From Chitinophaga pinensis DSM 2588 (GTDB lineage: Bacteria; Bacteroidota; Bacteroidia; Chitinophagales; Chitinophagaceae): a stretch of 64,000 nucleotides of DNA. The position numbers and the translations under genes are program-made. The stretch covers positions 1,978,001 to 2,042,000 of the forward strand of contig NC_013132.1 of NCBI RefSeq assembly GCF_000024005.1, written 5' to 3'. Of the stretch, positions 53,328 to 61,735 are shown in pieces. The notes beneath the pieces were generated by a model. That model was not told the origin of the DNA and searched no databases. It was given only the letters and a program-made list of their open reading frames with translations. Each line of letters starts with the position of its first letter. Within the stretch, counting starts at the first letter, position 1.

Positions 53328-54565
53328 AATCAAAAACAGTAGCAATAGTAGTTATCATCGTTTTCGTCCTGATTTTTCTGGGCCTGTTGATCTTTTCAGC
53401 AGGAGGGGGAACGATTGATAATAAAAATATCGACGAACAGGAGCTGGCGCGTCAGAGTTTTTCCCATAAGGACAAGCGGCCAGGGGGATGTTATGCCATG
53501 TTTAAAGCAATGTCAGAATTGTTTTATTATGAGATCAAACCACAGGTCGTTACGAAACCATTCACACGTACTTATACAAAAGATGCTACGCTGTCCTCAA
53601 CAGATTATAATCTGTATGTACTGGTAGCAGATGTTTTATACACGTCTCCGGAAGATGCCGCTAATATGATAAAATTCGCGGCCGCCGGTAATCAGTTGTT
53701 TATTGCAGTGAACAAACCCGACAGTATACTGCTGGATCTCCTGCATCTCCACGTAGATGATGAAGGATTTTTCCAGTCTATGACAAATGCAGACCAGCGT
53801 TATGTGAATAAAAACCTGGCGCCTGATACCGCCTTTTCACGCAAAGGTATCAGGGGTGGCAGCTATATCACCGGCATGGATTCCAGCGCTACTACTATCC
53901 TGGGAACAGATGCCTTTAACCGGCCGAATTTTGTGAAAATAAACGTAAGCGAAGGCGCGGTATTTGTCCTGTTACAACCATCTACACTGACGAACTATTT
54001 TCTGATGCATGACCGTAACATGGTATCGCTGGAAAGTCAGTTGTCTTATACCAATCATTACATGGATCATGTATACTGGGATGAATTTTACAAATACCAG
54101 TATGCCCGTCAATCATCCGATTTCAGTGAATGGCAGGTGCTGATGCGCTATCCTGCTATGAGATGGGCGCTGTGGCTGGGAGTGGGCTTATTACTGCTCT
54201 ATATCATATTTGAAAGTAAACGCAGACAGCGGATCGTTCCCGAAAGACCTCCACTGGAGAATAACTCACTGGAGTTTGTGGATGCGCTGGGGCAGCTTTA
54301 TTATCAGCAGCATGATAACCGTAACCTGGTACAAAAGATCATTCTGCAATGGCAGGAGTTTATACGTACCCGTTATTATCTGAATACAAATAACATGGAT
54401 CATGCATTTGCAGATGCGTTGTCGCGCAAGGCGGCTATGCCGGTGGAGCATGTAAAAGAAATATTGCATGATATACAACACATGCGGGACACAATGACTG
54501 TGTCAGATGATTTTCTGCAACAGTTCTATAAGAAAATACAGGCGTTTTATATAAATACGAAATAA
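53324..54565 (+). CDS. DUF4350 membrane protein
   Basis: 413 residues, starting at GTG that overlaps the preceding stop (GTGA). Membrane helix at about 5-25; a large extracytoplasmic domain resembling DUF4350 (a glutamine-amidotransferase-like fold without evident catalytic cysteine) with DLNYLVLVADVL-type strands; a second helix at about 285-303; and a cytoplasmic tail of about 110 residues. The stop TAA overlaps the next ATG (TAATG). Function unknown. Confidence 0.82.
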   Translation: MKSKTVAIVVIIVFVLIFLGLLIFSAGGGTIDNKNIDEQELARQSFSHKDKRPGGCYAMFKAMSELFYYEIKPQVVTKPFTRTYTKDATLSSTDYNLYVLVADVLYTSPEDAANMIKFAAAGNQLFIAVNKPDSILLDLLHLHVDDEGFFQSMTNADQRYVNKNLAPDTAFSRKGIRGGSYITGMDSSATTILGTDAFNRPNFVKINVSEGAVFVLLQPSTLTNYFLMHDRNMVSLESQLSYTNHYMDHVYWDEFYKYQYARQSSDFSEWQVLMRYPAMRWALWLGVGLLLLYIIFESKRRQRIVPERPPLENNSLEFVDALGQLYYQQHDNRNLVQKIILQWQEFIRTRYYLNTNNMDHAFADALSRKAAMPVEHVKEILHDIQHMRDTMTVSDDFLQQFYKKIQAFYINTK

Positions 54566-55545
54566 TGGAAGAAACTACATTCCAGCATCGCACGGACTTT
54601 ACAGCACTGCATGAAGCAGTAAATGCGATCCGTCAACAGATAGGAAAAGTAATTGTTGGTCAGCATGAAATGATTGACCTTTTAATAGCGGGCCTGCTTA
54701 CGCATGGTCACGTACTGATAGAGGGTGTACCAGGTGTGGCAAAAACACTGACTGCCAAATTACTGGCGCGTTGCATTGATGCAGACTTTTCCAGGTTGCA
54801 GTTTACACCGGATATCATGCCGGCCGACGTGGTGGGTACATCTGTATTCAATCCTGAAAAAAGAGAGTTTGAATATAAACGCGGACCGGTATTCGGTAAC
54901 CTGGTGCTGATAGATGAGATCAACCGTGCACCTGCAAAAACACAGGCGGCATTGTTTGAAGTGATGGAAGAAAGACAGATCACCAACGATGGTATTACAC
55001 ATCCGCTGCCGGCGCCTTTTATGGTAGTTGCTACGCAGAACCCGATTGAGCAGGAAGGTACTTATCGTTTACCTGAAGCACAGCTGGACCGCTTTCTGTT
55101 TAAAATAGAAGTGAAATATCCTTCACTGACAGAAGAGGTAGCCATGCTGCAGGCCATGCATCAGTACAATGGTCTTTCAGATCTTACCCAACTGATACAA
55201 AGGGTAGTGACAGCTACACAGATCATCGAGTATCAGGCACTGGTACGTAAAGTACATATCGAAGATAAACTGTTACACTTCATAGCTGCATTGATACACG
55301 AAACACGTAATAATGCTTCTTTGTATCTCGGTGCTTCTCCGCGTGCATCACTGGCAGTGATGAATTGTGCGAAGGCGACTGCTGCTATGACAGGCCGTGA
55401 TTTTGTAACACCTGACGATATCGTGAATATGCTGCCGCATGTATTGCGTCATCGTATCGTACTGACGCCTGAACGTGAAATGGAAGGTATTACAACTGAT
55501 GAAGTGATTGCGCAGATCGTGAAAGCAGTGGAAGTACCAAGGTAA
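54565..55545 (+). CDS. MoxR-family AAA+ ATPase
   Basis: 326 residues. Walker A GVPGVAKT, Walker B LVLIDEINRAPAKTQAALFEVM, sensor 1 VVATQNPIEQEGTYRLPEAQLDRF and sensor 2 GASPRASLAVMNCAKA are all present. MoxR ATPases act as chaperones that remodel or activate partner proteins, often DUF58 or VWA-domain proteins encoded next to them. DUF58 follows here at 10 bp. Confidence 0.96.
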   Translation: MEETTFQHRTDFTALHEAVNAIRQQIGKVIVGQHEMIDLLIAGLLTHGHVLIEGVPGVAKTLTAKLLARCIDADFSRLQFTPDIMPADVVGTSVFNPEKREFEYKRGPVFGNLVLIDEINRAPAKTQAALFEVMEERQITNDGITHPLPAPFMVVATQNPIEQEGTYRLPEAQLDRFLFKIEVKYPSLTEEVAMLQAMHQYNGLSDLTQLIQRVVTATQIIEYQALVRKVHIEDKLLHFIAALIHETRNNASLYLGASPRASLAVMNCAKATAAMTGRDFVTPDDIVNMLPHVLRHRIVLTPEREMEGITTDEVIAQIVKAVEVPR

Positions 55546-55555
55546 ACACAAGGTT

Positions 55556-56896
55556 ATGTTGAAACGTTTTTTTCTCTCTTTATTCTTTACGACCCGCTTT
55601 TATACATTGATGGGAAGCATGGCTATCTTTTTTGTGGTCAGCTTCTTTTTCCCATCGTTGTATATGGTGGCGCAACTGGTTACAGCAGCTTTATTATTCC
55701 TGTTACTGCTGGATCTTTTCTTTCTGTATGTGGCAGGGAAACAGCCTTTGCTGATCTCCCGTAATATGGCGGGTCGCTTTAGTAACGGAGAGGAAAATGA
55801 TATCCATCTGAAACTAAAGAACAATTATCGTTTTCCCGTTACAGTGATAGTACTGGAAGAGTTGCCTGTACAGTTTCAGGTTCGTGATTTTCGTAAGAAA
55901 GTGCAAATGAAACCGGGAGAGGAGCAGGACATAAGTTATACTTTGCGTCCGGTAGAGAGAGGGGAGTATAACTTTGGAAAAACCAATGCATTTGTACGTA
56001 GTCTGCTGGGATTAGCGCAACGTCATGTAGTAGGTGCGGAGGAAACAATCATCAAGGTATATCCTTCTTTTGCTGCTTTGCATAACTATGAATTCTTTTC
56101 TTTTAATAATCGCCTCGCAGAACTGGGGGTGCATAAAAAACGTGTGATAGGACACAGTATGGAGTTCGATCATATCAAGGAATATACGCGTGGAGATGAT
56201 GTACGCACTTTAAACTGGAAGGCGACAGCGAGAAGAGGTACATTCATGGTGAATAACTATGTTGAAGAAAAATCGCAACAGGTATATTGTGTGATTGACA
56301 AGGGACGTGCGATGAAGATGCCGTTTAATGGTCTTTCGCTGCTGGATTATGCGATTAATGCATCCCTGGTGTTCAGCAATATTGCTTTGCAGAAAGGCGA
56401 TAAAACCGGGCTGGTAACGCTGGCTGCGCAGCAGGTAGATGTATTACCTGCTTCAGGTAAAAAAACGCAGATGAACCTGTTACTGGAGCGCCTGTATGCG
56501 CAGGAAACGCGATGGGAGGAAAGTGATTACGAGCGATTGAGCGTATCATTGCGTAGTCTGTTCTCACAGCGTTCCCTGCTGATCCTGTTTACCAACTTCG
56601 AATCCATGACAGGGCTGCAAAGACAACTGCCTTATCTGCGTAAACTGGCAAAATATCATTTATTGCTCGTTGTATTTTTTGAGAATACGGAACTGAAGAA
56701 GTTTACGAAAGACAATGTGCATACAGTGGAAGACATCTATCGTCAGGTGATTGCGCAGAAGTTTGCTTATGAAAAGAAACTGATGGTAAGGGAACTGACC
56801 CGCTATGGTATTTTGTCATTGCTGACTACACCAGAGCAGTTGACATTGAATGTGGTGAATAAGTATCTTGAGTTGAAATCGAGATCATTGATCTGA
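55556..56896 (+). CDS. DUF58 protein
   Basis: 446 residues. Two hydrophobic segments occupy the first ~65 residues. A beta-rich domain follows, and then the DUF58 signature HIKEYTRGDDVRTLNWKATARRGTFMVNNY at about residue 205-235. The C-terminal part has a VWA-like fold (QVYCVIDKGRAMKM, LLILFTNFESM). A partner of MoxR. Its end overlaps the 3' end of the convergent next gene by 12 bp. Confidence 0.93.
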   Translation: MLKRFFLSLFFTTRFYTLMGSMAIFFVVSFFFPSLYMVAQLVTAALLFLLLLDLFFLYVAGKQPLLISRNMAGRFSNGEENDIHLKLKNNYRFPVTVIVLEELPVQFQVRDFRKKVQMKPGEEQDISYTLRPVERGEYNFGKTNAFVRSLLGLAQRHVVGAEETIIKVYPSFAALHNYEFFSFNNRLAELGVHKKRVIGHSMEFDHIKEYTRGDDVRTLNWKATARRGTFMVNNYVEEKSQQVYCVIDKGRAMKMPFNGLSLLDYAINASLVFSNIALQKGDKTGLVTLAAQQVDVLPASGKKTQMNLLLERLYAQETRWEESDYERLSVSLRSLFSQRSLLILFTNFESMTGLQRQLPYLRKLAKYHLLLVVFFENTELKKFTKDNVHTVEDIYRQVIAQKFAYEKKLMVRELTRYGILSLLTTPEQLTLNVVNKYLELKSRSLI

Positions 56897-57562
56897 TAAT
56901 TGTTTTACCGGTATGGTACTGGAGACAGACATACCGGGATCATTTTTATTGACAGCTGTAACAGTAATGGAACGGGTAGTACCATCATTACTGTTTAACA
57001 GCAGATCCTGCCCCAGTAGTTTGCCTGCATCTGTTTCAAATTTTATAGTGGCTGTATCCAGCGGATATACCTTGCCACTCGTAAAAGTACCTTCCACATT
57101 CAGATAAAAGCGAAAGCCTCTTTTAAGACTATCTGCATAATGATTAAAACGAATACCGGTCAGGTGAGGTAATTCGAGTTTAGTCGTGATGGGCGTAGCT
57201 GACTCAGGAACGGATATAGTCAGTTCAACAATGAATTGCTGACTGGCCAGTTGTTGTCTGTTAACCAGTAAATAACCATTCTGTACACTTCCATTAGAGC
57301 TGCTGATTTTTATATTTTTCCACCTGTAGACGCCTTGTAAATATCCTTCAGTTTTTCTTGTCTGTCCATTTTCATATCTGAATACAAGACCTAGTGGTAT
57401 ACGGTCATACAGCTCTGCAATAGCATCCGGATCGTAGCTGGCTTTAATGCTGTTGATGTTGTTTTGTTGCGCCTTTGTTTGTGTGAATAGGAATAACAGC
57501 GCGATGATTAAGAAAGCTCTCAATGTCTTTTTTACCTGAAAGCTGAAAAAATCATTCCACAT
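56885..57562 (-). CDS. secreted protein of unknown function
   Basis: 225 residues. A signal peptide is likely (hydrophobic LRAFLIIALLFLFTQTKAQ at about 14-32), preceded by a longer N-terminal stretch than usual, so the true start may be internal or the start MWNDFF may be wrong. The mature part is beta-strand rich with no recognised family. It overlaps the DUF58 gene tail to tail and may be an extracytoplasmic accessory of that module; this is inference. Confidence 0.65.
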   Translation of the reverse strand: MWNDFFSFQVKKTLRAFLIIALLFLFTQTKAQQNNINSIKASYDPDAIAELYDRIPLGLVFRYENGQTRKTEGYLQGVYRWKNIKISSSNGSVQNGYLLVNRQQLASQQFIVELTISVPESATPITTKLELPHLTGIRFNHYADSLKRGFRFYLNVEGTFTSGKVYPLDTATIKFETDAGKLLGQDLLLNSNDGTTRSITVTAVNKNDPGMSVSSTIPVKQLSDQ

Positions 57563-57921
57563 TTACAAGTCTTGCAGGCTTTAATTAATTCTTAACAGAT
57601 ATTAACAGTGCCGTTTGAAGATTTGTATTTGCTTTTTAGGAGGGCAGCATATGTTAGTCAGAAAATGTGGAAAAGTTGTTCGAATGATATATTGCAGGTA
57701 TTTGTTTTCAGTCGATCTGTAAATGGCTGACAGGTAGCGGTATATAGTAGATTTATTCGCGGTCGCTACTATTTTCTGGCTGATCAGGTGTAGGACTGGT
57801 TTGGGTTTCGCTCAAATTTGTTGCTGGGAATACGGCTGGGAGTGGTTGCCGGCTGATGGCGCAGATAGTTTCGTTATATACGGGAAAACGGCAAATAATG
57901 CCATAAAAAAATGTTAAATTA
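57563..57921. other. intergenic, nothing recognised
   Basis: About 360 bp. A 64-codon minus-strand frame (57753-57947) has low-complexity, non-family composition and no promoter; no gene called. Confidence 0.4.
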
Positions 57922-57951
57922 GGGAACCATTCATTGTAATGAAACATTCCC
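57922..57951 (+). promoter_or_regulatory. inverted repeat abutting a start codon
   Basis: GGGAA-cca-TTCAT-tgta-ATGAA-aca-TTCCC, two nested 5-bp stems separated by symmetric 3-nt loops, ending three bases before the ATG at 57955. In RNA it would occlude the ribosome site; in DNA it could be an operator. Confidence 0.5.
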
Positions 57952-57954
57952 CTT

Positions 57955-58422
57955 ATGGCAAAACAACTTCAATACATTAAAAGCACTCCTGCGCACCTTT
58001 CCCGTGTGCTGTACTGCATTACTTTTTTCACACTTATCAACCTGTTTACGGTGCCTTATATCCGGCTGATTGCGGGTACCATGGGAGGTGGTATTTATCG
58101 TGATAATCTGAGTGAGCGGTCATGGGTGCTTATCATTTTTATGTTGTTGTGTACACTTGGTTTCTTTTGGGGAAATAAGAAAACTTTCAACTCTGTAAAA
58201 AGAGAGTCTAACCGCATATGGGTGCTGCATTTGGGCATTGATGTATTCATTTACACTGCCAGTATGCCGCTTGTATCGCTCATACATCCCTTTCTCGATA
58301 AACCGGATGCTGTGATGACTGATTTGTGGAATCCGGTGATGATGTTATTGCTGCTTTCTGTGAAGTACACAATTCTACGGATAAGATATGCTCAGCGGGA
58401 CGATCAGTATATGTCCCGTTAA
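57955..58422 (+). CDS. four-helix membrane protein, unknown
   Basis: 155 residues with four hydrophobic segments (about 20-40, 58-75, 90-108 and 122-140) and charged ends (MAKQLQYIKS, RYAQRDDQYMSR). No family recognised. It stands alone between a secreted-protein gene and the HxlR locus. Confidence 0.65.
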   Translation: MAKQLQYIKSTPAHLSRVLYCITFFTLINLFTVPYIRLIAGTMGGGIYRDNLSERSWVLIIFMLLCTLGFFWGNKKTFNSVKRESNRIWVLHLGIDVFIYTASMPLVSLIHPFLDKPDAVMTDLWNPVMMLLLLSVKYTILRIRYAQRDDQYMSR

Positions 58423-58461
58423 CCTGCTTTTTTAAAGCAAGGCGCAATACCTGATTGCGGA

Positions 58462-58851
58462 TCAGCCCTGTGAAGAGGAGGATATTTCCTTGCGGATCTT
58501 TTCCCTGTGCATAGTACCCCAGTCATTCAGTGAATGTAACACTGCGCCAAGTGTATCGCTGTATTCTGTCAGTTCGTATTCCACCACGACAGGACGTCCT
58601 TCATATACCTTTCTTCTGACAAAGCCGTTCAGTTCCAGTTCGCGCAGTTCATTGGACAATACCCTTGCAGAAATACCTGATACCGATCGCTGCAGTTCGT
58701 TAAATCTTTTATTGCCGTCTTCGCGGAGCACAATGATGATTTTCAGCTTCCATTTGCCACCAATGGCATAAAGGGCGTCGTGAATGGCTGATAACCTCGC
58801 GGCGCACTCTCTCGCATTTCTTTTTGTTTTTTCAGCTACCTGTGTTTCCAT
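58462..58851 (-). CDS. HxlR-family transcriptional regulator
   Basis: 129 residues. Winged helix with IGGKWKLKIIIVLREDGNKRFNELQRSV, GISARVLSNELRELELNGFVRR and VEYELTEYSDTL, which define HxlR. Cys16 lies just before the DNA-binding domain, where YodB/HypR-type members carry a redox-sensing cysteine. It is divergent from doxX-azoR, a typical target arrangement for quinone- or diamide-responsive repressors. Confidence 0.92.
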   Translation of the reverse strand: METQVAEKTKRNARECAARLSAIHDALYAIGGKWKLKIIIVLREDGNKRFNELQRSVSGISARVLSNELRELELNGFVRRKVYEGRPVVVEYELTEYSDTLGAVLHSLNDWGTMHREKIRKEISSSSQG

Positions 58852-58877
58852 ATCCCGAAGGTAAATAACTATCCAAC

Positions 58878-58910
58878 AGGTTACTACTAACCTTTAGTAT
58901 ACTACTAACC
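58878..58910. promoter_or_regulatory. candidate HxlR operator
   Basis: AGGTTA-ctac-TAACCT (58878-58893) and the palindrome TAGTATACTA (58895-58904) lie side by side. TACTACTAACC occurs twice in the 33 bp. They lie between the divergent hxlR and doxX genes, just upstream of the -7 box at 58930. Confidence 0.55.
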
Positions 58911-58929
58911 ATTTGCTATCAATTGTGAA

Positions 58930-58937
58930 TAGTTTTG
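58930..58937 (+). promoter_or_regulatory. -7 element of doxX-azoR
   Basis: TAGTTTTG, exact TAnnTTTG match, 18 bp before the doxX start. Confidence 0.55.
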
Positions 58938-58955
58938 CTTCATCAATTTTTTCAG

Positions 58956-59318
58956 ATGAAAGCAATCCGTATTACTTATTGGGTCACTACTGCAATCATT
59001 GCGTTAATGATGACCTATTCCGCCTATGCCTATTTAACAAAACCAGAGATGGACCAGGCTTTCCAGCATATCGGGTATCCCGCATATTTCAGGATTGAAC
59101 TGGCTATCGCCAAACTGATCGGAGTGGTGCTTTTGGTGCTTCCTCTTGTAAAAGGTCGCCTGAAAGAATGGACTTATGCAGGTTTTACCTTCACATTTGT
59201 GTCAGCAGCCATTGCACATGCCGCTTCCGGCGATCCGATGCCTAATCCGGTAGTACCGGTTGTATTCCTGGGAATACTGGCAGCCTCTTATTTTACTTAT
59301 CACAAGCTTAAAAAATAA
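58956..59318 (+). CDS. DoxX-like membrane protein
   Basis: 120 residues from MKAIRITYWVTTAIIALMM, four membrane helices. The segment HIGYPAYFRIELAIAKLIGVVLLVLP is the DoxX-like signature. Such proteins often accompany oxidoreductases in redox-stress loci. Ten bases separate it from azoR. Confidence 0.88.
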   Translation: MKAIRITYWVTTAIIALMMTYSAYAYLTKPEMDQAFQHIGYPAYFRIELAIAKLIGVVLLVLPLVKGRLKEWTYAGFTFTFVSAAIAHAASGDPMPNPVVPVVFLGILAASYFTYHKLKK

Positions 59319-59328
59319 AAATAATCGT

Positions 59329-59931
59329 ATGAAAAAGATATTGAAAGTTGTATCCAGTGTGAGTGGCGCTGCGTCAAAGAGTACACAGCTGGCAGATGGA
59401 ATTATTGCTCAGTTACAGGAACGTTATCCGGGCAGCACAGTGACTGTAAAAGATCTTGCAAAAGATCCTTTAGGTCATTTTGATGCATCTCACCTGTTGG
59501 CATTCCGTGGCGCAGGAGATGCGACAGCAGAAGCAGCAGCGATTGCTGATAAGTTATCAGAAGCGGCTATTAAGGAGGTGGAAGAAGCGGATATCATCAT
59601 TTTGGGAGTAGCGCTGTATAATTTCCATATTCCGTCTACGCTGAAAGCGTGGCTGGATCACGTCGTACGTGCCGGCAGAACTTTCTCTTATGCCACCGGT
59701 AAACCGGAAGGTCTGTTAAAGGATAAAAAAGTATATATCGCGCTGGCTTCAGGTGGTGTTTACTCCGAAGGACCTGCACAGGCATTTGATTTTGCTTCTC
59801 CATATCTCCTGGGTATGCTGGGCTTCATTGGTCTGACAGACGTACAGCTGGTGAGAGCAGAAGGTTGCAGCATTCCTGGTTTACAGGATACAGCAGTACA
59901 GAAAGGATTGGAGCAGGTTGTTATTGCATAA
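59329..59931 (+). CDS. azoR: FMN-dependent NADH-azoreductase
   Basis: 200 residues from MKKILKVVSSVSGAASKST. Flavodoxin-like fold. The N-terminal phosphate-binding segment SSVSGAASKSTQL and the FMN-contact PLYNFHIP-type motif (here ALYNFHIPSTLKAWLDHVVRAG) are typical, as is ASGGVYSEG. It reduces azo compounds and quinones with NADH. The frame is open upstream to 59260 inside doxX; the 59329 start fits the family. Probably an operon with doxX under HxlR control. Confidence 0.94.
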   Translation: MKKILKVVSSVSGAASKSTQLADGIIAQLQERYPGSTVTVKDLAKDPLGHFDASHLLAFRGAGDATAEAAAIADKLSEAAIKEVEEADIIILGVALYNFHIPSTLKAWLDHVVRAGRTFSYATGKPEGLLKDKKVYIALASGGVYSEGPAQAFDFASPYLLGMLGFIGLTDVQLVRAEGCSIPGLQDTAVQKGLEQVVIA

Positions 59932-59949
59932 ATACTTCCGCTGCATAAT

Positions 59950-59978
59950 AAAAAAGGGCTCCGTAAGGAGCCTTTTTT
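59950..59978 (+). terminator. terminator of the doxX-azoR operon
   Basis: GGCTCC-gtaa-GGAGCC with A-run before and six T after. Confidence 0.85.
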
Positions 59979-60010
59979 GCGATACAGCGTTTTTAGAATG
60001 GCGAATGTAG

Positions 60011-60032
60011 AGTCCCGGAGTTTTTCCGGGAC
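60011..60032 (-). terminator. probable terminator of the DinB gene
   Basis: AGTCCCGG/CCGGGACT 8-bp stem with a 6-nt loop, 24 bp from the stop of the minus-strand gene. Confidence 0.6.
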
Positions 60033-60055
60033 TATTTATTTGATGGGTAAGCTGT

Positions 60056-60550
60056 TTACATGTATTTCATGGCGGGGTAGCCTAACAATCTTCTCCATAA
60101 AGCTAATTGCCCGATACAATTGGCTTCCCGGTAAATCTGGAAGGAAATGAGTTCAAACAGGGTCATTTTCATACCAGGCATTTCAAAAGGTTCATCCAGT
60201 TTTTCATCATCGGCCTCCAGCAGTGCTTTTCTCAGCAGTGGAGAGATGATCTTCCAGTCCTGCTCAAATGTTTGTAGCGCAGGATATTGCACGCCTTCCT
60301 GTATGCCTTTGTGATCTTTGAATAAATCATGCGCCTGCTGCTGTTTATCTAAGCCGAAAGATTTCGCCAGCTCAAATCTTTCCTGTACCAGGCTGCCGGC
60401 CAGCCATGCCATATGGTTGGCTTTTGTACCCAAACGTTCGCCGGCATCTTTTTCTGAAATGTCTACGATAACATTGGAGAAAAACGTGGTATGCATGTCG
60501 TACAATACCATGAAGCCATAGGTTCTGCTGCTAACTGTTTGTACTTCCAT
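60056..60550 (-). CDS. DinB-superfamily protein
   Basis: 164 residues from MEVQTVSSRTYGFMVLYDM. Four-helix-bundle DinB-like protein: NHMAWLAGSLVQERFELA (the HxxxW-type helix) and the C-terminal HIGQLALWRRLLG-like segment (here CIGQLALWRRLLGYP). The metal-binding histidine triad is incomplete, since the usual C-terminal His is Cys in this protein, so catalytic activity is doubtful. Divergent from an AraC gene; the longer frame to 60667 overlaps that regulator's promoter region and is rejected. Confidence 0.8.
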   Translation of the reverse strand: MEVQTVSSRTYGFMVLYDMHTTFFSNVIVDISEKDAGERLGTKANHMAWLAGSLVQERFELAKSFGLDKQQQAHDLFKDHKGIQEGVQYPALQTFEQDWKIISPLLRKALLEADDEKLDEPFEMPGMKMTLFELISFQIYREANCIGQLALWRRLLGYPAMKYM

Positions 60551-60673
60551 CGTTAATAGTATTGGTGTAGTCCAAGGTAGCTCATTTGGGTATAGCAAGG
60601 GGTCGGTGAAGCCGCCATTTATGGGGGGTATTTGTGACAAACAGCGTAAATTCGTATTCAACACCATATAGTT

Positions 60674-61603
60674 ATGCCATCTCAGACACTGGATAGCCGC
60701 ACGATAGATACATTAAGAGATCTTCCCGATCTTATCCCTGTATTCAGAGAATATTTTGAGGACTGGACTATAAGGGTATTCGACCGGGAGATACATGAAT
60801 GCCGGAACTATCTATCCCCTAATCGCCGTGATTTTTACAAGATCCTGTTTACGACAAAAGGGGCGGGCGTGTTTACGATGGGATTGAATACTTATTACCT
60901 GGACGAGCCATCTATCTTATTTATACATCCTAATGACATTATTTCCTGGCGGAATCTTTCTGAGGAGTCCGGAGGGTATTATTGTTTGTTCAGGCGTTCT
61001 TTTCTGACAGAATTTCCCGCACTGAAAGCCGGTATGGATAAATTCAGCCTGTTTACAGATAAATCGAAGAGTGTGATCCGTATTCCCGCAGCGGAGGTAC
61101 CCGTGCTGGAACAACTTTTCGCCAGGATGAAAGCGGAAGAAGTAACAGGGGGGAAACTGAGTGGAGATTCGATGCAGGCTTACCTGCAACTGATTATGGT
61201 GGAAAGTGTGAAAAGGGCCAGTTTCCCGCCACCGGACAACGTATCAGAGGAATACCGGCATGTGCATGAATTTTTCAGACTGCTGGAAGAAGAAACCGGC
61301 GGTATCAACAGGGAACATCCTATCAGAATCAGGACCGCCAAGGAATTTGCGGCAGATCTTTCGGTACATCCCAATCACCTGAATGCTTTGTTAAAGAAGC
61401 ATACGGGGCAGAATGTGAGTACCCATATCAAAAACAGGTTGCTGGACGAAACCAAGGTATTCCTGTTACAGACCGACTGGTCTTTGCAGGAGATCGGTTA
61501 CAGTATTGGTTTTGCGGAGCAGCCCAACTTTAATGCTTTCTTTAAGAAGAATACTGGTCTGACGCCCGCTGAATTCAGAAAGAACTATCTGTATCATTCA
61601 TAA
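60674..61603 (+). CDS. AraC-family transcriptional regulator
   Basis: 309 residues. The N-terminal cupin-like sensing domain (about 20-160) includes FYKILFTTKGAGVFTMG and IHPNDIISWRNL. The C-terminal double helix-turn-helix (about 210-305) has FAADLSVHPNHLNALLKKHTG and IGYSIGFAEQPNFNAFFKKNTGLTPAEFR. It probably regulates the divergent DinB gene, its neighbour, but no operator was found. Confidence 0.93.
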   Translation: MPSQTLDSRTIDTLRDLPDLIPVFREYFEDWTIRVFDREIHECRNYLSPNRRDFYKILFTTKGAGVFTMGLNTYYLDEPSILFIHPNDIISWRNLSEESGGYYCLFRRSFLTEFPALKAGMDKFSLFTDKSKSVIRIPAAEVPVLEQLFARMKAEEVTGGKLSGDSMQAYLQLIMVESVKRASFPPPDNVSEEYRHVHEFFRLLEEETGGINREHPIRIRTAKEFAADLSVHPNHLNALLKKHTGQNVSTHIKNRLLDETKVFLLQTDWSLQEIGYSIGFAEQPNFNAFFKKNTGLTPAEFRKNYLYHS

Positions 61604-61669
61604 TACGGGTGGTATTGCTGCGCAGCAGTTTCAAACTATCGGTGAAGCAGTAGATCATATAAGTAAATG

Positions 61670-61710
61670 AAAAAGGGCTTATCCGCTATGATGGCGGACA
61701 AGCTCTTTTT
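61670..61710. terminator. bidirectional terminator between araC-type and NMO genes
   Basis: AAAAAGGGCTTATCCGC and GCGGACAAGCTCTTTTT pair with one G-U and one mismatch, 7-nt loop, T-run on both strands. Confidence 0.82.
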
Positions 61711-61735
61711 ATGAGAGTAAAGAAACTGTTTGTTA

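Noticed and set aside
57753..57947. 64-codon minus-strand frame
   Set aside because: Proline-, serine- and threonine-rich product without conserved pattern; it overlaps the control region of the 57955 gene.
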